A program made the position numbers and the translations under genes. Of a DNA stretch of 64,000 bases, positions 10,647 through 19,778 are shown one piece after another; within the stretch, counting starts at the first letter, position 1; the number at the start of each line of letters is the position of its first letter. The notes below the pieces were generated by a model, which was not told the origin of the DNA, did not search any database, and saw only the letters and a program-made list of their open reading frames with translations. The stretch is from Loktanella sp. IMCC34160 (GTDB lineage: Bacteria > Pseudomonadota > Alphaproteobacteria > Rhodobacterales > Rhodobacteraceae): contig NZ_SELP01000003.1 of NCBI RefSeq assembly GCF_004145845.1, positions 248,001-312,000 of the forward strand, in the 5' to 3' direction.

Positions 10647-11950
10647 CCGACCTGACCCCCCGCGAAATCGTCTCGGAACTCGACCGTTTCATTATCGGCC
10701 AGAAGGATGCGAAACGGGCCGTGGCCGTGGCGCTGCGCAACCGTTGGCGGCGCAAGCAGTTGGGCGACGACCTGCGCGACGAGGTCTATCCCAAGAACAT
10801 CCTGATGATCGGGCCGACCGGTGTCGGCAAGACCGAGATCAGCCGCCGTCTGGCGAAACTCGCCCGCGCCCCCTTCATCAAGGTCGAAGCGACGAAATTC
10901 ACCGAAGTGGGCTATGTCGGCCGCGACGTGGAACAGATCATCCGCGATCTGGTCGATGTGGCGATCCTTGATACCCGCGAACACATGCGCGACGAGGTGA
11001 AGGCCAACGCCCAGCAGGCCGCCGAAGAGCGGGTCATCGACGCGATCGCAGGCGACGCCGCCCGCGAAAGCACACGCGAGGCATTTCGCAAGAAACTTCG
11101 GTCGGGCGAGCTGGACAACACCATCATCGAGCTTGAGGTGCAGGATCAGTCCGGCCCGTCTGGCGGCTTCGAGATTCCGGGCCAGCCGGGGGCAGGGATG
11201 CCGGGCATGATGAATCTGGGCGAGCTTTTCGGCAAAGCTTTCCAGCGGACCGTGCGCAAGAAACTGACCGTCGCCGAAAGCTATGACGTGCTGATCAGCG
11301 AAGAGGCCGACAAGCTTCTGGACGACGATGCGGTGAAGAAGGCCGCGCTGGAAGCCGTCGAACAGAACGGAATCGTGTTCCTGGACGAGATCGACAAGGT
11401 TTGCGCCCGGGCCGAGGCGCGCGGTGCCGATGTCAGCCGCGAAGGGGTGCAGCGCGATCTGTTGCCGCTGGTCGAAGGCACCACCGTCAGCACCAAATAC
11501 GGGCCGGTCAAGACCGACCATGTCCTGTTCATCGCGTCGGGCGCCTTCCATGTCGCCAAGCCGTCAGACCTGTTGCCGGAACTTCAGGGCCGCCTGCCGA
11601 TCCGGGTCGAACTGCGGGCCCTGACCGAGGATGATTTCGTCCGCATCCTGACCGAAACCGACAACGCCCTGACCCGGCAATACACCGCGCTCATGGGCAC
11701 TGAAGACGTGCTGGTCGCCTTCACCGAGGATGGGATCAAGGCGCTGGCCCATATCGCGGCCGAGGTCAACGAGAGCGTTGAAAACATCGGCGCGCGGCGG
11801 CTTTACACTGTCATGGAGCGGGTGTTCGAGGATCTGTCCTTCACCGCGCCCGACCGGGGTGGGGAAACCATCAAGGTCGATGCCGATTTCGTCGAAGAAC
11901 ACCTTGGCGAACTCAGCCGGTCAACGGATGTAAGCCGCTACGTCCTCTGA
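10643..11950 (+). CDS. hslU: ATP-dependent protease ATPase subunit HslU (ClpY)
   Basis: A 435-residue AAA+ unfoldase. Walker A GPTGVGKT lies at about residues 57-64, the I-domain insertion spans roughly 110-240, Walker B FLDEIDK is near 246, and the C-terminal tail ends RYVL, the peptide that docks into HslV. Translation is coupled to hslV through ATGA. It unfolds regulatory and misfolded proteins for degradation by HslV. Confidence 0.97.
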   Translation: MTDLTPREIVSELDRFIIGQKDAKRAVAVALRNRWRRKQLGDDLRDEVYPKNILMIGPTGVGKTEISRRLAKLARAPFIKVEATKFTEVGYVGRDVEQIIRDLVDVAILDTREHMRDEVKANAQQAAEERVIDAIAGDAARESTREAFRKKLRSGELDNTIIELEVQDQSGPSGGFEIPGQPGAGMPGMMNLGELFGKAFQRTVRKKLTVAESYDVLISEEADKLLDDDAVKKAALEAVEQNGIVFLDEIDKVCARAEARGADVSREGVQRDLLPLVEGTTVSTKYGPVKTDHVLFIASGAFHVAKPSDLLPELQGRLPIRVELRALTEDDFVRILTETDNALTRQYTALMGTEDVLVAFTEDGIKALAHIAAEVNESVENIGARRLYTVMERVFEDLSFTAPDRGGETIKVDADFVEEHLGELSRSTDVSRYVL

Positions 11951-11967
11951 CCCTTTTCAAGGCTCCG

Positions 11968-11993
11968 CTTTCGGCGCAATGTGGCGCCGAAAG
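11968..11993 (+). repeat. Perfect 10-bp inverted repeat between hslU and the MFS gene
   Basis: Arms CTTTCGGCGC (11968-11977) and GCGCCGAAAG (11984-11993) flank a 6-base loop. No T tract follows, so it is not a standard terminator. The right arm covers most of the AAGG that would be the ribosome binding site of the transporter gene starting at 12002, so the hairpin could limit its translation. Confidence 0.75.
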
Positions 11994-12001
11994 GCAGGGC
12001 C

Positions 12002-13225
12002 ATGGATACACTCCGCTTCATCCGCGAAAACGCGCCCTGGCTTGCCGCCGGGGCGCTTTTGTCGTTCCTGTCGTCCTTCGGGCAGACCTTCTTCATCTCG
12101 ATCTTCGCGGGCGAAATTCGCGATACTTTCGGCCTCAGCCACGGCCAGTGGGGCGGCATCTACACGCTGGGCACCACCGCCTCGGCGATCGCGATGGTCT
12201 TCGCGGGCGGGCTGGCCGACAGGTTCCGGGTCCGGGTCGTGGGCGTCTTCGTCCTTCTGTTCTTCGCCTTGGCCTGCCTCGCCATGGCGCTCAACTGGTC
12301 GGCGCTTCTCTTGCCGGTGGTGATCTTTGCCCTGCGGTTCGGCGGGCAGGGGATGTCGACGCATCTGTCGATGGTTGCCATGGCGCGCTGGTTCGTCGCG
12401 ACCCGGGGCCGGGCGCTGGCCATCGCCTCGATGGGGTTCGCGCTGGGCGAGGCGACACTGCCGGTCACGATCGTCTGGCTGAAGGGTTATTTCGACTGGC
12501 GGCTGATCTGGACCGGCGCCGCGATCTTCCTTGTCGTCGTCATTCCGGTCCTGCTTCTCCTCCTGCGGACCGAACGCACCCCCGCCGCCGATATCGAGGC
12601 CAACAGCGCCCCCGGCATGGACAACCGGCACTGGACCCGGAAAGAGGCGCTGACCTCGCCGCTGTTTTTCGCCCTTGTCCCAGCGCTGATCTTCTTTCCC
12701 GCCTTCGGCACGGCCTTCTGGTTCCAGCAGGTCCATTTTGCCGAGATCAAGGGCTGGGAACACCTGTCGCTTGTCGCGGTCTTTCCGCTGGGGACGCTGA
12801 CGCTGACCTTTTCCACGGTCCTTTACGGGTTCGGGATCGACAGGTTCGGCGCGGTGCGGCTTCTGCCGATCTACCTCTTGCCACTGATCGCCGCCTTCAC
12901 CCTTCACGCCCTGACGACCACTGTCTTCTGGACGGCGGTCGGGGTGATCCTGATGGGGCTTGCCGGTGGCGGGCAGGCGACCCTGCTTTCGGCCTGCTGG
13001 GCAGAGCTGTTCGGAACCCGAAATCTCGGTTCAATCAAGGCGGGAATCGCGGCTGTCATGGTCTTTGGGTCCGCCATCGGGCCGGGGCTGTCCGGGTGGA
13101 TGATCGACCTTGGGATCGGGTTCGAGCGGCAGCTTCTGGGCTATGCCGCCTGCTTCGCCCTTGCCGGAATTGCGATGGTGCATCCGGTGCGCAGCGCGCG
13201 GCGGCGGCTATCGCCCGCGACGTAG
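12002..13225 (+). CDS. MFS transporter
   Basis: A 407-residue hydrophobic protein with about 12 predicted membrane segments and the cytoplasmic loop GGLADRFRVR after the second segment, the hallmark of the major facilitator superfamily. ATG 12002 is preferred over GTG 11981 because an AGG ribosome site precedes it and because the N-terminus then leads directly into the first helix. The substrate cannot be told from the sequence. The 3' end overlaps the end of the convergent Smr gene by 18 bases. Confidence 0.85.
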   Translation: MDTLRFIRENAPWLAAGALLSFLSSFGQTFFISIFAGEIRDTFGLSHGQWGGIYTLGTTASAIAMVFAGGLADRFRVRVVGVFVLLFFALACLAMALNWSALLLPVVIFALRFGGQGMSTHLSMVAMARWFVATRGRALAIASMGFALGEATLPVTIVWLKGYFDWRLIWTGAAIFLVVVIPVLLLLLRTERTPAADIEANSAPGMDNRHWTRKEALTSPLFFALVPALIFFPAFGTAFWFQQVHFAEIKGWEHLSLVAVFPLGTLTLTFSTVLYGFGIDRFGAVRLLPIYLLPLIAAFTLHALTTTVFWTAVGVILMGLAGGGQATLLSACWAELFGTRNLGSIKAGIAAVMVFGSAIGPGLSGWMIDLGIGFERQLLGYAACFALAGIAMVHPVRSARRRLSPAT

Positions 13226-13810
13226 ATACACGTAATAGGCCCCGTTGCCGCCATGCCGGATATGGGCCGGGGTAATCTGAAGCACCGCGTTGCGCAGGGG
13301 TGGCAGGTGCAGCCATTGCGGCACCTGATGACGTAGAACCCCGAACCGGGTCGGGATCGGCCCGCCGTCGTCGCGGTCCTTGCCTTTTCCGGTGATCACC
13401 AGAACCAGGCGACACCCGTCGGCATGGGCGCCAAGGATGAACGACACCAGCGCCGGATGCGCCTCGGCCACGGTCATCCCGTGCAGGTCGATCCGCGCCT
13501 CGGGCGACAGCTTGCCCCGCTTCATCCGGACATGCTGCTTCGCGTCCATCTGAACGGGTGCGCGGGCCAGATGCTGGGCAATTCCGGGCTGAAGATCGTG
13601 ACCCGGGGACGTTTGGCCTGCCTTCTGGCCAAGCTGGAAAGGCTCGATATCCGGAAAGTCCTTTGGTGCCGGCGCTTTTTTCGGCTTCTTCGACAGACCT
13701 TCCAGCGGCTCCGGCCTGTCGCGCGTCCCGTCGTGCATCGGTTTGGCGCGGCGGGCGACCATGTCCCACAACGCACGCTCCTCGGGTGACAGGTGCCGGG
13801 GCCTGCGCAT
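13208..13810 (-). CDS. Smr/MutS2 C-terminal domain protein (endonuclease fold)
   Basis: A 200-residue protein whose C-terminal half is an Smr domain: the motif IDLHGMTVAEA, then LVITGKGK and the terminal HGGNGAYYVYLRR. The N-terminal half is basic and proline-rich and looks flexible. Smr domains are nucleases or nucleic-acid binders linked to RNA or ribosome quality control; the precise target here is unknown. The start codon shares one base with the stop of the upstream transglycosylase gene (TGATG). Confidence 0.9.
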   Translation of the reverse strand: MRRPRHLSPEERALWDMVARRAKPMHDGTRDRPEPLEGLSKKPKKAPAPKDFPDIEPFQLGQKAGQTSPGHDLQPGIAQHLARAPVQMDAKQHVRMKRGKLSPEARIDLHGMTVAEAHPALVSFILGAHADGCRLVLVITGKGKDRDDGGPIPTRFGVLRHQVPQWLHLPPLRNAVLQITPAHIRHGGNGAYYVYLRRGR

Positions 13811-14775
13811 CAGTCCAGCCCTTCGGCGATCCGGGCGGCCATGGCCCGGGGCAAAAGGACAACCATCCGCCCGCCCGCATTGGTCCGGCCCGCGGCCTGT
13901 CCGGCGGCATCCCCGGTGCCGAAAAAGATATCGGCCCGCTGCGCGCCCTTGATCGCCGATCCGACATCCTGTGCAACCATCAGACGGTTCATGGCGTCCT
14001 TGCCTTGTGTTTCGATCCAGACCGGCGCCCCCAATGGCACATAGTCCGGGTCCACGGCAACCGTCCGGCCCCCCGTAACCGGCTTGCCCAGCGCGCCGAT
14101 GGGGCCATCGTCCGGGTCGATCCCCTCCAGAAGCCGAAAGAAGACATAGGATGGATTGTGCCAAAGCAGGCCCTGGCCCTCGTCCGGCCTTGCCCGGACC
14201 CAGTCCTTGATCGCCTGGGCAGAGACCTGATCCGCGGTGAAAACACCCCGCCGGACAAGCTCTTGCCCGACCGAGGCGTAGGGATGGCCATTACGCCCCG
14301 CATATCCGACCCGGACAACCGCCCCATCCGGGAACCTGATCCGCCCCGACCCCTGTACCTGAAGAAAGAACCGGTCAACAGGGTCGGCCAGCCACAGCAA
14401 CTCCTGCCCGGCCAGCGCATCGCCCTCTTCGATCTCCTGCCGGGTCAGCCAGGGGCCATCGGGCAGATCGTTGGGAAGCACATGAATCGGGTGCGGAAAA
14501 TCCGTGCTGCGAACCGGGCTGCCCAACAGTTCAGGCTCATAATATCCGGTGAAATGGGCAGGGTTGCCATCGTCGATCAGGACCGGACACAGCGCGTTTT
14601 CAAGATGGGCGCGGGCGGTCCCGCCGGAGCGCATTCCCCGCGTGGCCTCTGCCCAGTCCGGCCCCGTCAGGGCATCGGACGTTCGGCCAAACGCCGCCAG
14701 CGCGGCGGCGTGATCATCCTCTGCCCAGCCGGTCAGGTCCGAAAACTTCAGAACGTGATAGCGGACAGCGGCCAT
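13810..14775 (-). CDS. mltA: Membrane-bound lytic murein transglycosylase A family protein (MltA), no visible signal peptide
   Basis: A 321-residue MltA-family protein: the MltA domain begins at AHFTGYYEPELLGSP and the C-terminal 3D domain contains DVGSAIKGAQRADIFFGTG, whose first aspartate (about residue 270) corresponds to the catalytic one. MltA cleaves peptidoglycan with formation of anhydro-MurNAc. Oddly, the N-terminus MAAVRYHVLKFSDLTGW is not a signal peptide, and only 14 sense codons separate this ATG from the in-frame stop, which is the stop of the upstream gene; none of them is ATG, GTG or TTG. Export would need another route, or the product stays cytoplasmic. Confidence 0.9.
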   Translation of the reverse strand: MAAVRYHVLKFSDLTGWAEDDHAAALAAFGRTSDALTGPDWAEATRGMRSGGTARAHLENALCPVLIDDGNPAHFTGYYEPELLGSPVRSTDFPHPIHVLPNDLPDGPWLTRQEIEEGDALAGQELLWLADPVDRFFLQVQGSGRIRFPDGAVVRVGYAGRNGHPYASVGQELVRRGVFTADQVSAQAIKDWVRARPDEGQGLLWHNPSYVFFRLLEGIDPDDGPIGALGKPVTGGRTVAVDPDYVPLGAPVWIETQGKDAMNRLMVAQDVGSAIKGAQRADIFFGTGDAAGQAAGRTNAGGRMVVLLPRAMAARIAEGLD

Positions 14776-14817
14776 GCCAGCCCTCTTGCGCTGCGCCCGA
14801 CCGCCCCCGCGCCCGGA

Positions 14818-15468
14818 TCAATCCCCGGTGGCGACAAGGATCCAGTTCGGATCGTCGGACCCCATCACGCGCGAGAAGGTCCAGACGTCCTTCTGCCGCT
14901 TGGGCGTGGTCGCGTTGCCCTCGATCACATCGCCCGCCGCATCGCGCACCTGATAGGTCAGTTCGCCCATGAAACGGACAGTCACATCGGCTTCGCGGCT
15001 GGCCTCGTCAAACTCCACCTCGGTGATGGCAATGTCCGACACGCCGATGAATTCGGATTCGATGGTCAGGCCGCGCTGGGCCCGGTCTTCGACCACATCC
15101 GCAAAGGCTTCGTAGATCTCGGCCGAGATGAAAGGCTGCACGCTGGCCAGATCGCCATGTTCAAACGCCATCAGGATCATTTCATAGGCACCGCGCGCGC
15201 CCTGCACGAAATCGCCGACGACAAAGTCGCCATCGACCCGTTTCATCGCCGCCAGCGCCTTTGCGGCATCGCTGCCTTCTGGGACATTGTCCACGATATC
15301 GCGGTCCGGGCCGCCCTCGATCACCTCGAACCCCGGATTGCGGCGGCGTTCAATGGTGACGGGCGGTTTTTCAAACCCTTCGCGCGTCCCAAGGACGCTC
15401 CGCAGCTTCAGGATCAGGAACACGGCGATACCGGCCAGAACCAAAAGCTGTATGATAGGTGCGTTCAT
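14818..15468 (-). CDS. Tim44/TimA-like domain membrane protein
   Basis: A 216-residue protein with one N-terminal membrane segment (IIQLLVLAGIAVFLILKL), a charged linker, and a Tim44-like domain from about residue 80 to the end. The start at 15468 is chosen for the AAGAGG ribosome site and because the longer start at 15546 would bury the membrane anchor. Bacterial Tim44-domain proteins are inner-membrane proteins of uncertain role, and the family is related to the mitochondrial import motor subunit. It diverges from fxsA and lies ahead of mltA and smr. Confidence 0.88.
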   Translation of the reverse strand: MNAPIIQLLVLAGIAVFLILKLRSVLGTREGFEKPPVTIERRRNPGFEVIEGGPDRDIVDNVPEGSDAAKALAAMKRVDGDFVVGDFVQGARGAYEMILMAFEHGDLASVQPFISAEIYEAFADVVEDRAQRGLTIESEFIGVSDIAITEVEFDEASREADVTVRFMGELTYQVRDAAGDVIEGNATTPKRQKDVWTFSRVMGSDDPNWILVATGD

Positions 15469-15572
15469 TTGGACCTCTTGAACAGGAAGGGCTTCGTTTA
15501 CATCTGCGATTGGACTTATGTATGTCAGCCCCCCAATCAAGTCCACACACGGGCTGGAAAGGAAATCATCCC

Positions 15573-16055
15573 ATGTGGCTCCTTGTTGTCTTCATCCTCG
15601 TCCCGCTGATCGAGATCGCGCTGTTCATCAACGTCGGTGGGGCAATCGGGCTGTGGCCGACATTGGCGATTGTGGTGATCACGGCGGTGATCGGGTCAAA
15701 TCTTGTGCGCAGTCAGGGCGCGCGCGAGATGTCGCGACTGAAACAATCCTTCAACGACCTGAACGATCCGACCGAACCGTTGGCCAATGGGGCGATGATC
15801 CTGTTTGCCGGGGCGCTTCTGCTGACCCCGGGGTTCTTCACTGATGCGGTCGGCTTTGCCCTTCTGGTGCCCCCCGTTCGGGCCGCCGCCTTTCGCTGGG
15901 TCCGCCAACGTGTGAATGTCGTCGAATTCGGCACGCCCCGGCCGCAGCACCCGCAGCGCGCCGATGTCATCGACGGGGATTTCGAAGTGGTCGACGATGG
16001 CCCCCGGAAACCCTCTGGCTGGACCCGGCCGGATGACGGGCCGCACGGGCATTGA
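15573..16055 (+). CDS. fxsA: FxsA family membrane protein
   Basis: A 160-residue protein starting MWLLVVFILVPLIEIALF, with membrane helices in the first 100 residues and a polar, proline-rich tail. This is the FxsA pattern; in E. coli, FxsA overexpression relieves phage T7 exclusion by the F plasmid. ATG 15573 follows GGAAAGGAA and is preferred to the earlier in-frame start at 15459. The physiological role is not known. Confidence 0.88.
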   Translation: MWLLVVFILVPLIEIALFINVGGAIGLWPTLAIVVITAVIGSNLVRSQGAREMSRLKQSFNDLNDPTEPLANGAMILFAGALLLTPGFFTDAVGFALLVPPVRAAAFRWVRQRVNVVEFGTPRPQHPQRADVIDGDFEVVDDGPRKPSGWTRPDDGPHGH

Positions 16056-16113
16056 GCCTTCTGCCGCTGGCTGATAGGAACGGCTGGAAATTTTTTGCAG
16101 GAGCATGGAACCC

Positions 16114-16608
16114 ATGGCCGAAAACGAAACCGCCGGCGCCGCCCCGACCGCCGAGCAGCCGAAAGTGACCTCGAAGATCCTCGCGCAGTACGTGCGCGAC
16201 ATGTCGTTCGAAAACATCCTCGCCCAGAAGGGCGCGCAGGGTGAGGTTCAGCCGCAGCTTGCGGTGAAGGTGAACCTTGATGCCCGCAAGCGCGGTGAAA
16301 ACCAATACGAGGTGATCACCAAGCTGACCGTGACCTCGAACAACAAATCCGACCAAAGCCCGCTGTTCCTGCTCGAGATGGAATATGCCGGTCTGTTCCA
16401 CATCGACGGCCTGCCGGAAGAACAGCTTCACCCCTATCTGCTGATCGAATGCCCGCGCATGACCTTCCCCTTCCTGCGCCGCGTGGTCAGCGACGTGACC
16501 CGCGACGGGGGCTTCCCGCCGGTCAACCTCGACACCATCGATTTTCTGGCGCTGTATCGTCAGGAACTTGCCCGTCGGGTCGAAGAACAGAAGGCCAAGG
16601 CCAACTGA
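16114..16608 (+). CDS. secB: Protein-export chaperone SecB
   Basis: A 164-residue SecB with the alphaproteobacterial features ILAQYVRDMSFENILAQ, the central FLLEMEYAG and C-terminal FPFLRRVVSDVTRDGGFPP. It is a cytosolic tetramer that keeps precursors unfolded for SecA. Two ATGs compete: the first, at 16105, is only one base from the AGGAG at 16099-16103, whereas ATG 16114 has a 10-base spacing, so the latter is chosen. A terminator follows and overlaps the end of convergent dnaQ. Confidence 0.95.
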   Translation: MAENETAGAAPTAEQPKVTSKILAQYVRDMSFENILAQKGAQGEVQPQLAVKVNLDARKRGENQYEVITKLTVTSNNKSDQSPLFLLEMEYAGLFHIDGLPEEQLHPYLLIECPRMTFPFLRRVVSDVTRDGGFPPVNLDTIDFLALYRQELARRVEEQKAKAN

Positions 16609-16617
16609 TCGACTTTG

Positions 16618-16640
16618 GGGCGGCGTCAGCCGCCCTTTTT
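16618..16640 (+). terminator. Rho-independent terminator of secB
   Basis: Stem GGGCGGC/GCCGCCC with loop GTCA followed by TTTTT. It starts 10 bases after the secB stop and includes the stop codon of the convergent dnaQ gene. Confidence 0.88.
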
Positions 16641-17366
16641 CCACAGTGCGCCGTCGCCCAATGCCTCGACAAACGCGGCATGGGCGGCGGCTTCTTTTTC
16701 CGTGATCCGCGAAGGCAGGGGATTGGGGCGCTTGTAGGCCCGCCAGGCCCCGCCGCCAGCCGACGCATCCGACCGGCCGCCTTGCTGTGGTGTCGCCTGA
16801 AGCGCGAAATCCGGCTGCCGTCCGCCAATCAGCTCCAGATAGACATCGGCAAGGATCTCACTGTCCAGAAGCGCGCCGTGCAGGGTCCGCGATGAATTGT
16901 CGATGCCGAACCGGCGGCAGAGCGCATCAAGGGACGCCGGAGACCCCGGAAACCGGCGCCGCGCAATGGCCAGCGTATCCACCGCCCGTTCCCAGGCAAT
17001 CTCGGGCAGGCCGATCCACTTCAGCTCGGCATTCAGGAACTTCATGTCGAAGGCCGCGTTGTGGATCACCAGCTTTGCATCGCCAATGAAGTCCAAAAAC
17101 GCCTGTCCGACCGCCTTGAACACCGGCTTGTCGCGCAGGATGACCGCGCCGGGCTTTGGCTCTTCCGGCGGTTCCAGCAGGTCGGGGCCAATCCCATGCA
17201 CCTCAAACGCCTCACGGGGCATGGACCGTTCCGGGTTGATGTATTGGTGATAGGTTCGGCCCGTGGGCATATGCCCCACCAGCTCGATCGCCCCGATCTC
17301 GACGATCCGGTCACCGGATTCCGGGTCAAACCCCGTGGTTTCGGTATCCAGAACGATCTCACGCAT
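16626..17366 (-). CDS. dnaQ: DNA polymerase III epsilon subunit (proofreading exonuclease)
   Basis: A 246-residue DnaQ. Exo I is DTETTG (D7, E9), Exo II HNAAFD (102-107) and Exo III H163 with D168. It proofreads for the replicative polymerase. Between VHGIGPDLL and DKPVFK there are about 13 extra residues rich in proline and glutamate (about 65-77), where family members I recall run straight from DLL or EFL into DKPVF. ATG 17366 is preferred to the longer frame start at 17396 and overlaps coaE by 8 bases. It is the last gene of maf-aroE-coaE-dnaQ. Confidence 0.95.
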   Translation of the reverse strand: MREIVLDTETTGFDPESGDRIVEIGAIELVGHMPTGRTYHQYINPERSMPREAFEVHGIGPDLLEPPEEPKPGAVILRDKPVFKAVGQAFLDFIGDAKLVIHNAAFDMKFLNAELKWIGLPEIAWERAVDTLAIARRRFPGSPASLDALCRRFGIDNSSRTLHGALLDSEILADVYLELIGGRQPDFALQATPQQGGRSDASAGGGAWRAYKRPNPLPSRITEKEAAAHAAFVEALGDGALWKKGG

Positions 17367-17955
17367 GGCTGGGCCTCTTCCCCCTGATCTCGGCAATCAG
17401 GTCTCGCACGGCAGCGCGGGTGCTGTCGAGGGTCAGGGTCTCGATCAGATGATCGGCGCGGGCGCGTTTTTCCGCATCCGGCATTTGCCGGGCAAGAATG
17501 GTTTCCAGCTGCGCCTCGGTCATCCCGGGACGGTCCAGCACGCGGGCGCGCTGCACCTCTGCCGGGGCGGTGACCACCAGAACGCTGTCCAGCCAGCTGT
17601 CCGCGCCGGTTTCGAACAGAAGGGGAATGTCAAAGACAAGGATGTCCGCCGTTTCGGTCTCGCGAAATCGTGCCCTGTCCGCCGCGACCAGCGGGTGCAC
17701 GATCTGCTCCAACAACTTCAGAATGCCCGCGTCCCGCGCGATCATCGCCTTCAGCGCATCGCGGGACACCGCGCCATCCACCACCGCATCCGGCAGCGCG
17801 ACCGCCACCGGCGCGACAGCCGCGCCGCCCTTGGCATAGATCCTGTGCACCGCCGCGTCGGCGTCCCAAACAGGGAACCCCTCGTCGCGGAACATCTGGG
17901 CCGTCGTCGACTTGCCCATGCCAATGGACCCGGTCAGCCCAAGAAGCCAGCTCAT
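17359..17955 (-). CDS. coaE: Dephospho-CoA kinase
   Basis: A 198-residue P-loop kinase with GSIGMGKST at residues 9-17 and the WDADAAVH segment that contacts the substrate. It catalyses the last step of coenzyme A synthesis, ATP-dependent phosphorylation of dephospho-CoA at the 3' hydroxyl. ATGA overlap with aroE upstream and an 8-base overlap with dnaQ downstream show a single operon. Confidence 0.96.
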   Translation of the reverse strand: MSWLLGLTGSIGMGKSTTAQMFRDEGFPVWDADAAVHRIYAKGGAAVAPVAVALPDAVVDGAVSRDALKAMIARDAGILKLLEQIVHPLVAADRARFRETETADILVFDIPLLFETGADSWLDSVLVVTAPAEVQRARVLDRPGMTEAQLETILARQMPDAEKRARADHLIETLTLDSTRAAVRDLIAEIRGKRPSHA

Positions 17956-18785
17956 CCCAGCACCGCGGCGCGGGTGTTCACATCCACCTCGGGCCGGACA
18001 CCGAACCAGCGTTCAAACCCCGGCACGCCCTGATGCAACAGCATGCCCAGCCCGTCGACGGTGATGCAGCCCGCCGCATCGGCGGCCTCCAACAGCTTGG
18101 TCCGCAGTGGGGCATAAACGATATCCGTGACGACTGTTCCGGGGCGCAGCCCGTCCAGCGGCACCCGGAATTCCGGCGCGCCGACCATGCCAAGGGATGT
18201 CGTATTGACGACCGTCGCGGCCTGTTCCATCGCGTTTCCGGCCTTGACCCAGTCGACGACGCGCACCTTCTTTCCAAAGGCCGCGCGCAATTCGTCCGCC
18301 TTGGGGCGGGTGCGGTTGGTCAGGATGATGTCCATCGCGCCCGCTTCCATCAGGGCGACGATAACAGCCCGCGCGGCACCGCCCGCGCCAAGAACCAGCG
18401 CCGGACCGGCATTGGGTTTCCACCCCGGCGCGCCTTGCTTCAGGTTTTCCAGAAATCCGTAACCGTCTGTATTATCGGCATGAATCTTGCCATCCGCCCG
18501 GAACGTCAGCGTATTCGCCGCCCCGATCAATGTGGCCCGGTCGGTGATCTGATCGGCGATCTCCAGCGCGGCCACCTTATGCGGGATGGTGATGTTCACC
18601 CCCCGAAACCCCATCTTCGGCAGGGTTCGCAGCACGGTCTCAAGGTCATCCGGTTCCACGTGCAGCGGGACATAATGCCCCGCGATCCCGTAGGTCCGCA
18701 GCCAATGGCCGTGCAGACGCGGGGATTTCGAATGGGCGATGGGCGCGCCGATAACACCGGCAAGGGGGATCTTATGGTCACTCAT
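17952..18785 (-). CDS. aroE: Shikimate dehydrogenase (NADP+)
   Basis: A 277-residue AroE with the substrate motif SKSPRLHG near residue 20, the catalytic lysine in [15 protein letters not shown] near residue 103 and the nucleotide-binding GAGGAARAV. It reduces 3-dehydroshikimate in aromatic amino-acid synthesis. It overlaps maf and coaE by four bases each (ATGA). Confidence 0.96.
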   Translation of the reverse strand: MSDHKIPLAGVIGAPIAHSKSPRLHGHWLRTYGIAGHYVPLHVEPDDLETVLRTLPKMGFRGVNITIPHKVAALEIADQITDRATLIGAANTLTFRADGKIHADNTDGYGFLENLKQGAPGWKPNAGPALVLGAGGAARAVIVALMEAGAMDIILTNRTRPKADELRAAFGKKVRVVDWVKAGNAMEQAATVVNTTSLGMVGAPEFRVPLDGLRPGTVVTDIVYAPLRTKLLEAADAAGCITVDGLGMLLHQGVPGFERWFGVRPEVDVNTRAAVLG

Positions 18786-19381
18786 GACGGCAATGTTCCG
18801 CGAAGCGAGAGGTAAGACAAGAGTTCCAAGAGCGGCAGACCCAGAACGGTGAAATAATCCCCGTCCACGCGGGCGAACAGCCGGGCGCCTTCCTCCTCGA
18901 GCTTATATCCGCCGACACTGTGGCGAATGCTGTCCCAGTTCCGATCCACATAATCGGCCAGATAGGCGTCGGACAGGCTCCGCATCGTCAGACGCACCTT
19001 CCCGACAAACCGCCACTGCGGCTCTGCCTCTACATAGATCACCGCGGCGGACAGCAGCTCGTGGGTCTTGCCGCGCATCGCCTGCAGTTGCGAAAGGGCC
19101 TCCTCGGGCGTCCGCGGCTTTGACAGGATCGTCCCGTCGAAGGCCAGCACCTGATCGCAACCGATGACCAGCGCCTCGGGATGTTTGCCGGCGATCTTCC
19201 GGGCCTTCATCTCGGCCAGCGCATCCGCGATATCGCGCGGCTTGGCTCCTTCCGCCAGAAGCGCGGACTTGATCGCCTCTTCATCCACGCGCCCGGGGAT
19301 CACCTCGAAGTTCACGCCGGCGTTCCGCAGCAGCGTGGCCCGGATTTCAGAACCAGATGCCAGGATGATACGGTCAGTCAT
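18782..19381 (-). CDS. maf: Maf family nucleoside triphosphate pyrophosphatase
   Basis: A 199-residue Maf protein: the N-terminal [15 protein letters not shown], a DEEAIK block and [10 protein letters not shown], which carries the catalytic aspartate. Maf proteins hydrolyse non-canonical or modified NTPs to monophosphates and were first linked to septum formation. ATG at 19381 is preferred; an upstream in-frame start at 19462 lies in the probable origin. The start codon touches a perfect DnaA box (19381-19389). Confidence 0.92.
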   Translation of the reverse strand: MTDRIILASGSEIRATLLRNAGVNFEVIPGRVDEEAIKSALLAEGAKPRDIADALAEMKARKIAGKHPEALVIGCDQVLAFDGTILSKPRTPEEALSQLQAMRGKTHELLSAAVIYVEAEPQWRFVGKVRLTMRSLSDAYLADYVDRNWDSIRHSVGGYKLEEEGARLFARVDGDYFTVLGLPLLELLSYLSLRGTLPS

Positions 19382-19778
19382 GTGGATAATCCTGCGGGTA
19401 AGCCTTTGGGCAATCATCGGGATGGTTCTGTGACTTCTAGGGCCGCATGGGTCCAAGTGCAATTTCGCTGTTCAAACGGCAGAGTCACCAATGGGTTTTC
19501 CACGGTGGGAAAGGACAAGTCGGGGGATGTGGACGAATCCGGTGTCCGAGGCGAGTCAAGATAGCTTCTTTTGTCTTTGCGTTTTCCATAGGTGATTAAA
19601 CCTATGAAAATATTAGTAAAACTGATCCCCCGGAAAACCCAATACCCTCCACCACGGTTAACAAACGTGGGACAACTCAGGGGAAAACTTGGGAAACACG
19701 GCTTATCCCCACCCCAAACAACATCATCTTTCTTTTCTTTATCTTTTATATTTTAAGAAGGGCAGACAGGGGGACCTC
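19381..19778. other. Probable chromosomal replication origin (oriC)
   Basis: This is the only gene-free stretch above 300 bases. It holds a perfect DnaA box on the minus strand (TGTGGATAA, 19381-19389), a one-mismatch box TTATCCCCA at 19703-19711, and two-mismatch boxes at 19496-19504, 19528-19536 and 19582-19590. GANTC sites occur at 19482, 19535 and 19553. A 7-bp inverted repeat lies at 19587-19606, and there are AT-rich tracts at about 19597-19630 and 19726-19757. Genes on both sides point away from it. The maf-aroE-coaE-dnaQ-secB order beside the origin is what I remember for Caulobacter, where hemE lies on the other side; here it is hemJ-rho. Origin function is inferred. Confidence 0.8.

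Noticed and set aside
19689-19778. A longer hemJ start at 19689 inside the putative origin.
   Set aside because: The extra 30 residues are not like a HemJ N-terminus, while ATG 19779 has a strong AGGGGG ribosome site.
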